DNA from: Coriobacteriaceae bacterium AF08-21
Lineage (GTDB): Bacteria; Actinomycetota; Coriobacteriia; Coriobacteriales; Coriobacteriaceae
NCBI GenBank assembly: GCA_027687465.1
Contig: JAQCQR010000014.1
Coordinates: 1-59,081 of the forward strand
DNA: 59,081 nucleotides
Direction: 5' to 3'
The notes under the pieces were generated by a model. That model was given only the letters and a program-made list of their open reading frames with translations, searched no databases and was not told where the DNA came from. Positions 7,286 through 15,320 of this stretch are shown here, one piece after another. The translations under genes were made by a program, and so were the position numbers. Position 1 is the stretch's first letter, and the number at the start of each line of letters is the position of its first letter.

Positions 7286-9205
7286 CTACTCCAGCTCAAA
7301 CGCTCCCGTGTACAGCTGGTAGTAATACCCGCGCTTGGCGATCAGCTCGTCGTGGTTGCCGCGCTCGATGATGCGGCCGTGGTCCAGACAGATGATTGCG
7401 TCGGAGTTGCGCACGGTGGAGAGGCGGTGTGCGATGACAAACGTCGTGCGGCCTTCCATGAGTTTATCCATGCCCGCCTGCACGATAGCCTCGGTGCGGG
7501 TGTCGATGGAGCTCGTTGCCTCGTCCAGAATCATTGCCGGCGGATCGGCGACGGCAGCGCGGGCGATCGAGATCAGCTGGCGCTGGCCCTGCGACAGCTG
7601 GGCGCCGTTGCCGGTGAGCATGGTGTCGTAGCCGTCGGGCAGGCGGGTGATAAAGTCGTCCGCGCCCGCGAGCTTTGCTGCCGCGATGCACTCCTCGTCG
7701 GTGGCATCCAGGTTGCCGTAGCGGATGTTGTCCATCACGGTGCCGGTGAACAGGTTCACGTCCTGCAGCACGACGCCCAGCGAGCGGCGCAGATCGGCCT
7801 TGCGGATCTTATTGACGTTGATGCCGTCGTAGCGAATCTTGCCGTCGGCAATGTCATAGAAGCGGTTGATGAGGTTGGTGATGGTCGTCTTGCCGGCACC
7901 GGTGGCGCCGACAAACGCGACCTTCTGGCCCGGCTTGGCAAACACGGACACGCCGTGCAGCACCTCGTGGTCGGGCGTGTAGCCAAAGTCGACGTTGTCC
8001 ATAACCAAGTCGCCGCGCAGCGGCACGTACTCGATCTCGCCGGTTGCGCGGTGCGGATGTTTCCATGCCCACATGCCGGTGTGGTGGTCGGCCTCCTCGA
8101 ACTCCCAAGTCTCGGGGTTCACCTGCGCGTTGACGAGCGTCACGTAGCCTTCGTCGGTCTCAGGTTTCTCGTCGATGAGCTCAAAGATGCGGTCGGCGCC
8201 GGCGAGGCCCATGACCACGGCGTTGATCTGCTGTGAGATCTGGCCGATCTGTCCGCAGAACTGCTTGGTCATGTTGAGGAACGGCACCACGACGGCGATG
8301 GATAGCGCCATGCCCGAGATGCTCAGGTTGGGCACGCCCAGCGCTAGGAAAATGCCGCCTGCCAGTGCGACCAGCACGTAGAGCAGGTTGCCCAGGTTCA
8401 TAAGGATAGGCATGAGGATGTTGGCGTACATGTTGGCCTTCTGCGAGACCTCGAAGAGCTTTTCGTTGCGCTCGTCAAAATCGGCCTCGGCGGCAGACTC
8501 GTGGCAGAATGCCTTGACGACCTTCTGGCCGTTCATGACTTCCTCGATATGGCCCTCGACCACGCCGAGCTCGGTCTGCTGCGCAATAAAGAAACGCGCG
8601 GAGTTAGAGCCGAGCAGCTTGGTCATAAAGGTCATAAAGGCGACGCCGGCGATGATGACCAGGCACATCCACACGCTGTAGTACAGCATGATAAAGAACA
8701 CCGTGACGATGATGATGATCGTCATGAGCAGGTTGGGCAGCGACTGGCTGATCATCTGGCGCAGCGTATCGATGTCGTTGGTGTAGTGGCTCATGATATC
8801 GCCGCGCTGGTGCGTGTCGAAGTAGCGGATCGGCAGGTCCTGCATGCGGTTGAACATCATCTCGCGCAGCTTCTCCAGCGAGCCCTGCGTGACGATAGCC
8901 ATGGCGCGGTTCCAGAAGAGCGAGGACAGGACACCGACGCCGTAGATGCAGGCGAGGGTGGTCACGAGCTGCAGAATCTTGGGCTGTGCGGCTTCCCAAT
9001 CGCCCGACTGCCACGATTCGCTAATAATCTGCAGGGCGCTCTGCAGGAAGGTCGCGCCGATGGAGTTGATGATGGCGCAGAGCACCACGCCGGCGACGAC
9101 AAGGGGCAAAAGCACGGGATAGAAGCCAAAGAGCGTCTTGATGAGGCGCGACATGGTGCCGCCCTTACGGTTGAGCGCGCGCTCGGCGGTCGTTGCCTTA
9201 CTCAT
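7286..9205 (-). CDS. ABC exporter half-transporter B (membrane + ATPase domains)
   Basis: 639 residues. An N-terminal six-helix exporter domain is followed by an ATPase with Walker A GATGAGKTT, a signature LSQGQ, and Walker B MILDEATSSID, whose catalytic Glu is present. A linker of about 50 residues before the nucleotide-binding domain (around WEFEEADHHTGMWAW) is an extra. The start at 9205 overlaps the stop of the upstream ABC gene by 8 bases (ATGAGTAA), with an AGGAGG just before, so the two are translationally coupled. The non-canonical signature pairs with a degenerate Walker B in the partner, the pattern of an asymmetric heterodimeric exporter. The substrate is probably a drug or lipid-like compound. 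Confidence 0.92.
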   Translation of the reverse strand: MSKATTAERALNRKGGTMSRLIKTLFGFYPVLLPLVVAGVVLCAIINSIGATFLQSALQIISESWQSGDWEAAQPKILQLVTTLACIYGVGVLSSLFWNRAMAIVTQGSLEKLREMMFNRMQDLPIRYFDTHQRGDIMSHYTNDIDTLRQMISQSLPNLLMTIIIIVTVFFIMLYYSVWMCLVIIAGVAFMTFMTKLLGSNSARFFIAQQTELGVVEGHIEEVMNGQKVVKAFCHESAAEADFDERNEKLFEVSQKANMYANILMPILMNLGNLLYVLVALAGGIFLALGVPNLSISGMALSIAVVVPFLNMTKQFCGQIGQISQQINAVVMGLAGADRIFELIDEKPETDEGYVTLVNAQVNPETWEFEEADHHTGMWAWKHPHRATGEIEYVPLRGDLVMDNVDFGYTPDHEVLHGVSVFAKPGQKVAFVGATGAGKTTITNLINRFYDIADGKIRYDGINVNKIRKADLRRSLGVVLQDVNLFTGTVMDNIRYGNLDATDEECIAAAKLAGADDFITRLPDGYDTMLTGNGAQLSQGQRQLISIARAAVADPPAMILDEATSSIDTRTEAIVQAGMDKLMEGRTTFVIAHRLSTVRNSDAIICLDHGRIIERGNHDELIAKRGYYYQLYTGAFELE

Positions 9206-11012
9206 GTGCCTCGCCTCCTTCCTGGGTCTGAGCTTGCGTTGCGGATGCCTCGGCGTCGGCCTCGACGGCCCCTTCGCCCTCGGCAGACATCTTGTTTTGC
9301 GAGGTAAAGGTCTCGCGGTAGATTTCGCTCGTCTTAAGCAGCTCATCGTGGTTGCCGATCTGCGCGATACGGCCGCCCTCCATGACGATGATGCGGTCTG
9401 CGTCCTGCACGGAGCTGATGCGCTGGGCGATGATGAGCTTGGTCGTGTTGGGCAGATAGCTTGCCAGCCCTGCGCGGATCTTGGCGTCGGTCTTGGTGTC
9501 GACGGCGCTGGTGGAGTCGTCCAGGATTAAGATCTTGGGGCGACGCAGCAGGGCGCGTGCAATGCACAGGCGCTGCTTCTGACCGCCGGAAACATTGGAG
9601 CCGCCCTGTTCGATCCAGGTGTCGTAGCCCTTGGGGAAACCGTCGACAAACTCGTCGGCGCAGGCCAGATGCGCTGCCTCGCGGACTTCCTCGTCGGTGG
9701 CGTTCGGGTCGCCCCAACGCAGGTTCTCGGCGATGGTGCCGCTAAACAGCACGTTTTTCTGCAGCACCATGGCGACCTGGTGACGCAGCGCGTCCAGGTC
9801 GTAGTCGCGCACGTCCACGCCGCCCACGCGCACAGCGCCTTCGGTGGTGTCGTACAGGCGGGCGATGAGGTTTACGAGCGTGGACTTGGCCGAGCCGGTG
9901 CCGCCGATGATGCCGATGGTCTCGCCGCTCGTAATGTGCAGGTCGATATCGTCGAGCGCCTGGCGCTTCGCATGCTTGGAATACTTAAAGCTCACGTGGT
10001 CAAAGTCGATGGAACCGTCGGCAACCTCGAGCACGGGCTCGGCGGGATCGGCGATCGTGGGCTCGGCGGCCAGCACCTCGGCAATGCGGTGTGCCGATTC
10101 GTCGGCCATGGTCACCATGACAAAGATCATCGACAGCTGCATCAGGCTCATGAGAATCTGGAAACCATAGGTAAAGGTCGAGGAGAGCTGGCCCACGTCG
10201 AACAGCGTGCCCTGGCTCGTGATGATGAGCTTGGAGCCCAGGTAGATGATGACGACAAACGCGCCGTTGACGCAGATGTTCATCATGGGGTTGTTAAAGG
10301 CGAGCAGCTTCTCGGCGCGGGTGAAGTCCATCTGGACGTCGCGCGCGGCGGTCGCGAACTTCTCCTTCTCAAAGTCTTCGCGCACATAGCTCTTGACCAC
10401 GCGCATGCCGGTGACGTTTTCCTCGACGGACTCGTTAAGGGCATCGTACTTGTGGAACACGCGCGAGAAGATGGGGCGCACCTTAAAGATGATAAAGAAC
10501 AGTCCAAAGCCCAGCAGCGGAATGATGACCAGGTAGACCATGGCGACGCTGCCGCCCATGATAAACGCCATGGTAAAGGCGAAGATCAATACCAGCGGCG
10601 CGCGCACGGCGATACGGATGATCATCATAAAGGCCTGCTGCACGTTGTTGATGTCGGTGGTCAGGCGCGTGACGAGCGAGGAGCTCGAGAACTCATCGAT
10701 GTTGGCAAAGCTGAACGTCTGGATTTTGTAGAACAGGTCGTGACGCAGGTTCTTGGCGAAGCCGCAGCTCGCATGGCTGCAGGTGACGCCTGCCGCGGCG
10801 CCAAAAGCAAGCGATGTCAGCGCGATGAGCACCAAAAAGCCTGCGGTGGGAAGCATCTCGGCTACGGTGGCGCCGTCTTTGATAGCGTCGATCAGGTTGG
10901 CGGTGATAAATGGAATCAGCATCTCGCAGAGCACCTCGCCAAGCACGAGCAACGGCGTGGCAACGGTGACTTTCATATAGTCGCGGATGCTGCCCATGAG
11001 GGTTTTAATCAT
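9198..11012 (-). CDS. ABC exporter half-transporter A (degenerate Walker B)
   Basis: 604 residues with a six-helix exporter domain and a C-terminal ATPase. Walker A is GGTGSAKST, the signature NVSGGQKQR is canonical, but Walker B reads ILILDDSTSAVD: Asp replaces the catalytic Glu. In heterodimeric exporters this marks the non-hydrolysing site, built from this Walker B and the partner's LSQGQ. The tail after the ATPase is Ala/Glu-rich. Its start overlaps the marR stop by 8 bases, giving the order marR, A, B in one operon. Confidence 0.92.
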   Translation of the reverse strand: MIKTLMGSIRDYMKVTVATPLLVLGEVLCEMLIPFITANLIDAIKDGATVAEMLPTAGFLVLIALTSLAFGAAAGVTCSHASCGFAKNLRHDLFYKIQTFSFANIDEFSSSSLVTRLTTDINNVQQAFMMIIRIAVRAPLVLIFAFTMAFIMGGSVAMVYLVIIPLLGFGLFFIIFKVRPIFSRVFHKYDALNESVEENVTGMRVVKSYVREDFEKEKFATAARDVQMDFTRAEKLLAFNNPMMNICVNGAFVVIIYLGSKLIITSQGTLFDVGQLSSTFTYGFQILMSLMQLSMIFVMVTMADESAHRIAEVLAAEPTIADPAEPVLEVADGSIDFDHVSFKYSKHAKRQALDDIDLHITSGETIGIIGGTGSAKSTLVNLIARLYDTTEGAVRVGGVDVRDYDLDALRHQVAMVLQKNVLFSGTIAENLRWGDPNATDEEVREAAHLACADEFVDGFPKGYDTWIEQGGSNVSGGQKQRLCIARALLRRPKILILDDSTSAVDTKTDAKIRAGLASYLPNTTKLIIAQRISSVQDADRIIVMEGGRIAQIGNHDELLKTSEIYRETFTSQNKMSAEGEGAVEADAEASATQAQTQEGGEAHE

Positions 11013-11511
11013 CCAGTTCCTCCCAGGTTACGCGGATTTTATCGAGCATTTCGGCGAGCTGCTCGCGCTCGTCGTGGGTGAGGGCACTAAAGGCTTGCTC
11101 TCTAAAGCGAATGCGGGCCGCCTGGTCGATGCGGGCGTTTTCCCGGCCGGTTTCGGTCAGGCGAATGGTGAGCTGCCGTCGATCCTTGGGGTTACGGCTG
11201 CGCTCGATGAGGCCGTTGAGCTCGAGCTTGGACAGGATCTCGGAAAGCGACCCCGGCTTGAGGTCAAAGTGCATGCCGAGTTCCTGCTGCGACATCTCGC
11301 CGCCGGGTTGCTTGGCCAGCAGGCAGATGATGGGCGCCTTGCCGGACACCCCTCCGCCATGAAAATGCATGTAATGGCCGCAAAAGCCCAGATTATTGAG
11401 GATGCGCTTGGCAAGTTTGTCTTCGGCGCTGACCGCTTCGGGTACATCCGCCGGCTGTGACGGGTCGCCGCCGGGCTCGTGCGAACAAAGGTTAAGAGGT
11501 TCATCGCACAT
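11005..11511 (-). CDS. MarR-family regulator of the ABC exporter operon
   Basis: 168 residues. The winged HTH is recognisable: GEMSQQELGMHFDLKPGSLSEILSKLELNGLI, then the wing RSRNPKDRRQLTIRLTETG. About 55 residues precede it, longer than the minimal MarR fold and including HYMHFHGGG. It is the first gene of the exporter operon and overlaps the next gene by 8 bases. A GTTAGG-N18-CCTAAC dyad just downstream of its -10 suggests autorepression. Such modules usually respond to a toxic compound that the exporter removes. Confidence 0.9.
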   Translation of the reverse strand: MCDEPLNLCSHEPGGDPSQPADVPEAVSAEDKLAKRILNNLGFCGHYMHFHGGGVSGKAPIICLLAKQPGGEMSQQELGMHFDLKPGSLSEILSKLELNGLIERSRNPKDRRQLTIRLTETGRENARIDQAARIRFREQAFSALTHDEREQLAEMLDKIRVTWEELDD

Positions 11512-11535
11512 GAATTAGTGCCGCTCCTTTCTTTA

Positions 11536-11565
11536 GTTAGGTAGAGGAATTGTTTTGTGCCTAAC
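11536..11565. promoter_or_regulatory. Candidate MarR operator
   Basis: GTTAGG (11536-11541) and CCTAAC (11560-11565) form a dyad with an 18-base spacer, covering the predicted transcription start. Symmetry and position suggest it; binding is not shown. Confidence 0.45.
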
Positions 11566-11566
11566 C

Positions 11567-11595
11567 AATCTAGGGGCACGGTAAATAAATGTCAA
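11567..11595 (-). promoter_or_regulatory. Promoter of the marR-ABC operon
   Basis: On the minus strand, TTGACA (11590-11595) and TAGATT (11567-11572) are separated by 17 bases. This is one of the best sigma-70-type promoters in the window, 56 bases before the marR start. Confidence 0.75.
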
Positions 11596-11610
11596 GGTAC
11601 CAAACTTATA

Positions 11611-11772
11611 GTTACGGCGTTTTGCCAAACGCCGTAACCGCTCGACGCTGCAAACGCTCCTAAGCGGCAATCTGGCGTTCAATCATCGGGCATGGCCACA
11701 AGGCCTATGCCCTCCTCTTTCACGTCACCTTGCTCGCTTAGGAACGCTTTCGCTGTCCGTCCTCAACCCGTG
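11611..11772 (+). repeat. Structured repeat element, copy 1 (diverged)
   Basis: It starts with a perfect 12-bp hairpin (GTTACGGCGTTT, loop TGCC), followed by CTCGACGCTG. An outer helix (CTAAGCG at 11660-11666 with CGCTTAG at 11735-11741) encloses an apical hairpin GGGCATGGCC ACAA GGCCTATGCCC. The sequence differs widely from copies at 38801 and 54430 but keeps the pairing. Unlike them it follows no plus-strand stop codon: it sits upstream of both marR and the pyridoxamine kinase gene. Confidence 0.75.
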
Positions 11773-11801
11773 ATTCCGCCACGGTCCGCTTCGGTGCATG
11801 T

Positions 11802-11831
11802 GATCCCTTGGGGACGGAGGAAAAAGGGATC
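11802..11831. repeat. GGGGACGGAGGAAAA repeat, intergenic copy
   Basis: GATCCC and GGGATC flank TTGGGGACGGAGGAAAAA. A second copy with the same core and GATCC/GGATC arms lies within the M20 peptidase gene at 37259. Confidence 0.65.
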
Positions 11832-11957
11832 ATTTTCCGAAACCTTTCCGCAACAATTTGACCTCCACGGCGCCACCGCCCGCTCGCAATGCCCCCTGCG
11901 CTACACTTAGTCGCACTGTGGCGCTGTCGCGCCGCGCCCGAAACAAGGGAGACCCTC

Positions 11958-12782
11958 ATGAAGAACACTCAGCTGCTGCTGATCAACGATATGTGCGGCT
12001 ACGGCAAGGTCGCGCTTTCCGCCATGCTGCCGGTACTGTCGCACATGGGCTACCGTATCCATAACTTGCCGACGGCGCTCGTTTCCGACACGCTCAACTA
12101 CTCCAAGTTCTACATCCACGACACCACCGAGTACGTGCGCCAAAGCCTCGCTATCTGGGAGGAGCTCGGCTTTGAGTTCGACGCCATCTCGACCGGCTTT
12201 ATCGTGACCGAGGAAGAGACGCGCATCATCTCGGACTTTTGCCACCGCCGTGCGCAAAAGGGCACCAAGGTGTTCGTCGATCCCATCATGGGTGACAACG
12301 GCAAGCTCTATGCCGGCGTGCCCGAGTCCACGATTGGCCTCATGCGGCACCTGCTGGAGTGCGCAGACTACGCGGTGCCCAACTACACCGAGGCCTGTCT
12401 GCTCGCCGATACGCCTATTGCAGAGCAGATCACGCCCGATGAGGCCCGCGCCCTTGTGGACGCCGTGCGCGAGTTGGGTGCCAAGTCGGTGGTCATTACG
12501 AGCGCCGTGGTCAATGGCACGAACGCGGTTATCGGTTACGACCATGTAGCGGGGGAGTACTTCACGATTCCCTTTGAGTTCATTCCGGTCTATTTCCCGG
12601 GCACGGGCGACACGTTCTCGGCGGTGCTCGTCGGCCGCGTTATGGCGGGCTGGAGTCTGCAGCGCGCGACGTCCGATGCCATGCGTGTGGTGGCCGAGCT
12701 TATCGAGCGCAATGCCGACCAAGAGGACAAGTCGGCCGGCCTTCCCATCGAGGCCTGCCTGGATGTGATTGACCATGAGTAA
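11958..12782 (+). CDS. pdxY: Pyridoxamine/pyridoxal kinase, PdxY-like (PfkB/ribokinase fold)
   Basis: 274 residues. Family marks are an N-terminal LLINDMCGYGKVAL substrate loop, VDPIMGDNGKLY, PNYTEA, and the ATP/anion-hole motif GTGDTFSAVLVG with the catalytic Asp. These enzymes phosphorylate vitamin B6 forms to give pyridoxal phosphate by salvage. The ATG at 11958 has AGGGAG upstream and begins conserved sequence. Its stop overlaps the start of the next gene by 8 bases, so both are likely made together. Specificity among ThiD/PdxK/PdxY-type kinases is inferred. Confidence 0.85.
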   Translation: MKNTQLLLINDMCGYGKVALSAMLPVLSHMGYRIHNLPTALVSDTLNYSKFYIHDTTEYVRQSLAIWEELGFEFDAISTGFIVTEEETRIISDFCHRRAQKGTKVFVDPIMGDNGKLYAGVPESTIGLMRHLLECADYAVPNYTEACLLADTPIAEQITPDEARALVDAVRELGAKSVVITSAVVNGTNAVIGYDHVAGEYFTIPFEFIPVYFPGTGDTFSAVLVGRVMAGWSLQRATSDAMRVVAELIERNADQEDKSAGLPIEACLDVIDHE

Positions 12783-13107
12783 CGCCGGCGAGGGCGGTGC
12801 CGACGGATTCGCCGACGAGAACAAGCCGCTCGGCGCCCCGCGTGGCAAGCGTCCGCGTATCCGCGTGAGCTGTGTGGACCAGCTGGGGACGTGCCGCTGC
12901 CATCATGGTCACAAGCCGGGCGACGTCTTTGATTTCGATCGCGACCGCGGCAAGATGTGCGCCATGGCCTGCCATGTGGGCTTTCCCTATATCGATATCC
13001 TGCGCTATGGCGGAACCGTGCCCGGTAACGAGCCCGGTACGGCAAAGTTCTGCTGCCCCGAGATTGATACGCTGAACGTCTGGCTTGCCGAGATCGTCGA
13101 CGAGTAG
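12775..13107 (+). CDS. Small Cys-rich TIGR04076-like protein
   Basis: 110 residues. After an acidic N-terminal tail of about 24 residues, it has CRCHHGHKPGDVFDF, a central GKMCAMACHVGFPYIDILRYGG, and a terminal FCCPEIDTLNVWL, the arrangement of the uncharacterised TIGR04076 family. The spaced Cys and His residues suggest metal or redox chemistry, but the function is unknown. It is translationally coupled to the pyridoxamine kinase (ATGAGTAA overlap), suggesting a link to B6 metabolism here. A perfect 33-base palindrome starts 9 bases after the stop. Confidence 0.75.
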   Translation: MSNAGEGGADGFADENKPLGAPRGKRPRIRVSCVDQLGTCRCHHGHKPGDVFDFDRDRGKMCAMACHVGFPYIDILRYGGTVPGNEPGTAKFCCPEIDTLNVWLAEIVDE

Positions 13108-13115
13108 TCGAGCGC

Positions 13116-13148
13116 AATGTGACAAAGGGACAGTCCCTTTGTCACATT
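13116..13148. repeat. 33-bp palindrome family, perfect copy
   Basis: AATGTGACAAAGGGAC, one central base, then its exact reverse complement GTCCCTTTGTCACATT. It starts 9 bases after a stop codon. It could fold as a 16-bp hairpin; it has no T run. Related copies are at 3708, 14665, 30822 and 37501. Confidence 0.85.
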
Positions 13149-13191
13149 CGCGGGTGGTGTTCCTTCTTTTTTGCTTCTAATCTCAAATCTC

Positions 13192-13267
13192 TGCATTTCA
13201 TCCGATTTTAGGTTCTAAAAATTCTGCGTTTCATTGATAATCAAGCGTATAAAACTTTGCATTTCAT
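13192..13267 (+). promoter_or_regulatory. Three direct repeats with a 33-base period before the ATPase gene
   Basis: TGCATTTCAT at 13192, TGCGTTTCAT at 13225 and TGCATTTCAT at 13258, exactly 33 bases apart, in an AT-rich stretch unlike its surroundings. The last box ends 24 bases before the ATPase start. A period close to three helical turns fits a multimeric DNA-binding protein. Confidence 0.65.
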
Positions 13268-13291
13268 TTGATGACACTGAGGGGAGAGCCT

Positions 13292-14653
13292 ATGCTGCGT
13301 AGGAAAATAGCGGCAGAGCTGGAGCGTTGGCTGAAGTCTGCCGAGCAAAAGGCCTTATTCATCACGGGTTCTCGCCAGATCGGCAAAAGCTATTCGATTC
13401 GCGCATTTGGCAAAGCCAGCCATGCAACCTACATCGAGCTCAACCTCATGGAAAATCGCCAGGCAAAAGATGCTCTTCTCGAGGCACGAGATGCTGATGA
13501 TTTCATCAGCAGGGTGACGCTTCTCTCGGGAAAGCCGATAGCACCGGGCAAAACGCTCGTGTTTATCGATGAGGTCCAAGAGGCCCCCGACATCATGACG
13601 ATGGCAAAGTTCCTTGTTGAGGACGGGAGGTGCCGCTGGGCGTTTTCGGGGTCAATGCTCGGGACCCAGTTCAAGGGCGTTAGGTCCTATCCCGTGGGAT
13701 ATGTTCACGAGCTTAGGATGTTCCCGCTCGATTTTGAGGAGTTTTGCTGGGCGATCGGGGTGAGCGAGGGAGCTCGCCAAACGATACGCGACGCGTGTAT
13801 CAGCGAGAAGCCCATTCCTGATTACATTCATGACGCGATGATGGCAAACTTCAGGACCTATACCGTTGTCGGCGGAATGCCGGAGGTCGTGCAGCGCTTT
13901 CTTGACACGCGGGGCGACCTTGCCTCTGTTCGTCAGCTACAGTCAGAGCTCAACGAACAGTACCGGCGGGATATCTCCAAGTATGCAAGCGGGCGAGCCC
14001 TTCAGGTGCAGAGCATTTACGATCAGCTCCCTATTATGCTCGAGGGCGAAAACAAACGCTTCGTGCTCAATTCCATTGACCCCAAGGCGCATTACGACAA
14101 GTACCAGCGAGATTTTGTCTGGCTCGTCGATGCCGGCGTTGCTCTCAAGGCCGATATCGTAACCGAGCCAAAATCGCCCCTGCTCAAGACGGCACGGCCA
14201 TCGCAGTTCAAGCTATACCAATCGGATACGGGCATGTTGATGGCGCGCTACCCCGTTGGCGTCGCCCAGGCGGCGTATCTTGATAGCAAGGAACCCAATC
14301 TGGGCGGTATTTACGAAAACGTGGTGGCCCAGCAGCTGACTGCCCAAAATCGCCAGCTTTACTACTATCAGACAAAGAAGCGCGGCGAAGTGGACTTTGT
14401 GGTCGACGGACCGGATGGAACGGCTGTTCCGATCGAGGTTAAATCAGGTTCCTATTACCACGCGCACGCCGCGCTCGGTCATGTGCTTGATACGGCCGAA
14501 TATGGCGTAAGGCTCGGGATTGTTTTCTCGAGAGGCAACGTTGAACGCAGCGGAGCTGTTCTTTATTTGCCGCTATATGCGACCTGGGCCCTTTCGGATG
14601 TTTTGGGTGACTCCTGTGCCGAGGGGATAAAGCTGGAGGTCAAGCCGGTCTAG
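13292..14653 (+). CDS. AAA-type ATPase with DUF4143 domain
   Basis: 453 residues. The P-loop GSRQIGKS is at residues 26-33, and Walker B LVFIDEVQ follows about 65 residues later. The middle holds the DUF4143 region (GMPEVVQRFL onwards). The C-terminal EVDFVVDG...VPIEVKSG resembles a PD-(D/E)XK nuclease core, as is common in this family. These proteins are abundant in gut anaerobes and lack a firm function. I chose the ATG at 13292 because GGGGAGAG stands just before it; an ATG at 13271 lies inside the upstream repeats. Its base composition is less GC-rich than its neighbours', which with the repeats upstream suggests transfer. Confidence 0.88.
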   Translation: MLRRKIAAELERWLKSAEQKALFITGSRQIGKSYSIRAFGKASHATYIELNLMENRQAKDALLEARDADDFISRVTLLSGKPIAPGKTLVFIDEVQEAPDIMTMAKFLVEDGRCRWAFSGSMLGTQFKGVRSYPVGYVHELRMFPLDFEEFCWAIGVSEGARQTIRDACISEKPIPDYIHDAMMANFRTYTVVGGMPEVVQRFLDTRGDLASVRQLQSELNEQYRRDISKYASGRALQVQSIYDQLPIMLEGENKRFVLNSIDPKAHYDKYQRDFVWLVDAGVALKADIVTEPKSPLLKTARPSQFKLYQSDTGMLMARYPVGVAQAAYLDSKEPNLGGIYENVVAQQLTAQNRQLYYYQTKKRGEVDFVVDGPDGTAVPIEVKSGSYYHAHAALGHVLDTAEYGVRLGIVFSRGNVERSGAVLYLPLYATWALSDVLGDSCAEGIKLEVKPV

Positions 14654-14664
14654 GGACAGTCCCC

Positions 14665-14697
14665 GATGCGACAAAGGGATAGTGCCTTTGTCGCATC
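14665..14697. repeat. 33-bp palindrome family, variant copy
   Basis: GATGCGACAAAGG and CCTTTGTCGCATC flank a 7-base centre. Here TGTGACA of the perfect copy has become TGCGACA with the paired change on the other arm. It begins 12 bases after the ATPase stop. Confidence 0.8.
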
Positions 14698-14713
14698 CGC
14701 TATCCGAGATAAT

Positions 14714-14777
14714 GAGCGTGGATTTTCTCCCGTCTAGAGCACACTTGAATGCTCAAAGTGGGAGAAAATCCACGCTC
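14714..14777. repeat. 18-bp perfect inverted repeat (hairpin)
   Basis: GAGCGTGGATTTTCTCCC (14714-14731) is the exact reverse complement of 14760-14777. The 28-base centre contains a nested GAGCA/TGCTC stem. It lies between the convergent ATPase and phosphatase genes, ending 37 bases from the phosphatase stop. Confidence 0.85.
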
Positions 14778-14813
14778 GATCTGTATGCCGATGACGCGGC
14801 TCACGAGGTGAAC

Positions 14814-15260
14814 CTACAGCTGCTCGAGCATAGCGGTGCAGCCGGCGAGCACGTCGCGGTAGGTGGTATCGAAATCGCCGGTATACCAGGGATCGGCCAC
14901 GTCGCCGGGGCGATCGGTCCAGTCGAGTAGACGCGAGATTTTGCCATCGGGGTCCTTACCAAAGATGCGGTGCAGGCCGCGGGCGTTCTCGGCATCCATA
15001 TAGACAATGTGATCCCAGTCGCCATACTCCGCGCGACGCACCTGACGTGCGCGATGTGCGACGACGGGAATTCCGACCTCGCGTAGCTTGGCAACGGTAC
15101 CGTGGTGCGGCGGGTTGCCAATCTCCTCGGTCGAGGTCGCAGCGGAATCGATGACAAACTCCGCCTCGCGCCCGGCGCGGCGCACGAGCTCGGTAAACAC
15201 CGACTCAGCCATCGTCGAGCGGCAGATATTTCCATAACAGATAAACAGTACGCGTTGCAT
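14814..15260 (-). CDS. Low-molecular-weight protein tyrosine phosphatase
   Basis: 148 residues, the family size. The catalytic loop CYGNICRS gives nucleophile Cys8 and Arg14 close to the N-terminus; the general-acid aspartate is in VADPWYTGDFDTTY. The start at 15260 has GAAAGG upstream and brings the loop to the expected position. It hydrolyses phosphotyrosine (or arginine phosphate in some relatives). It lies just downstream of an RpiR regulator gene on the same strand, 60 bases away. Confidence 0.92.
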   Translation of the reverse strand: MQRVLFICYGNICRSTMAESVFTELVRRAGREAEFVIDSAATSTEEIGNPPHHGTVAKLREVGIPVVAHRARQVRRAEYGDWDHIVYMDAENARGLHRIFGKDPDGKISRLLDWTDRPGDVADPWYTGDFDTTYRDVLAGCTAMLEQL

Positions 15261-15320
15261 AGGACGATACCTTTCATATGGAAGGCTGCTAAAGAGTCGA
15301 AGCCGGGCGCATGCCAAGTT

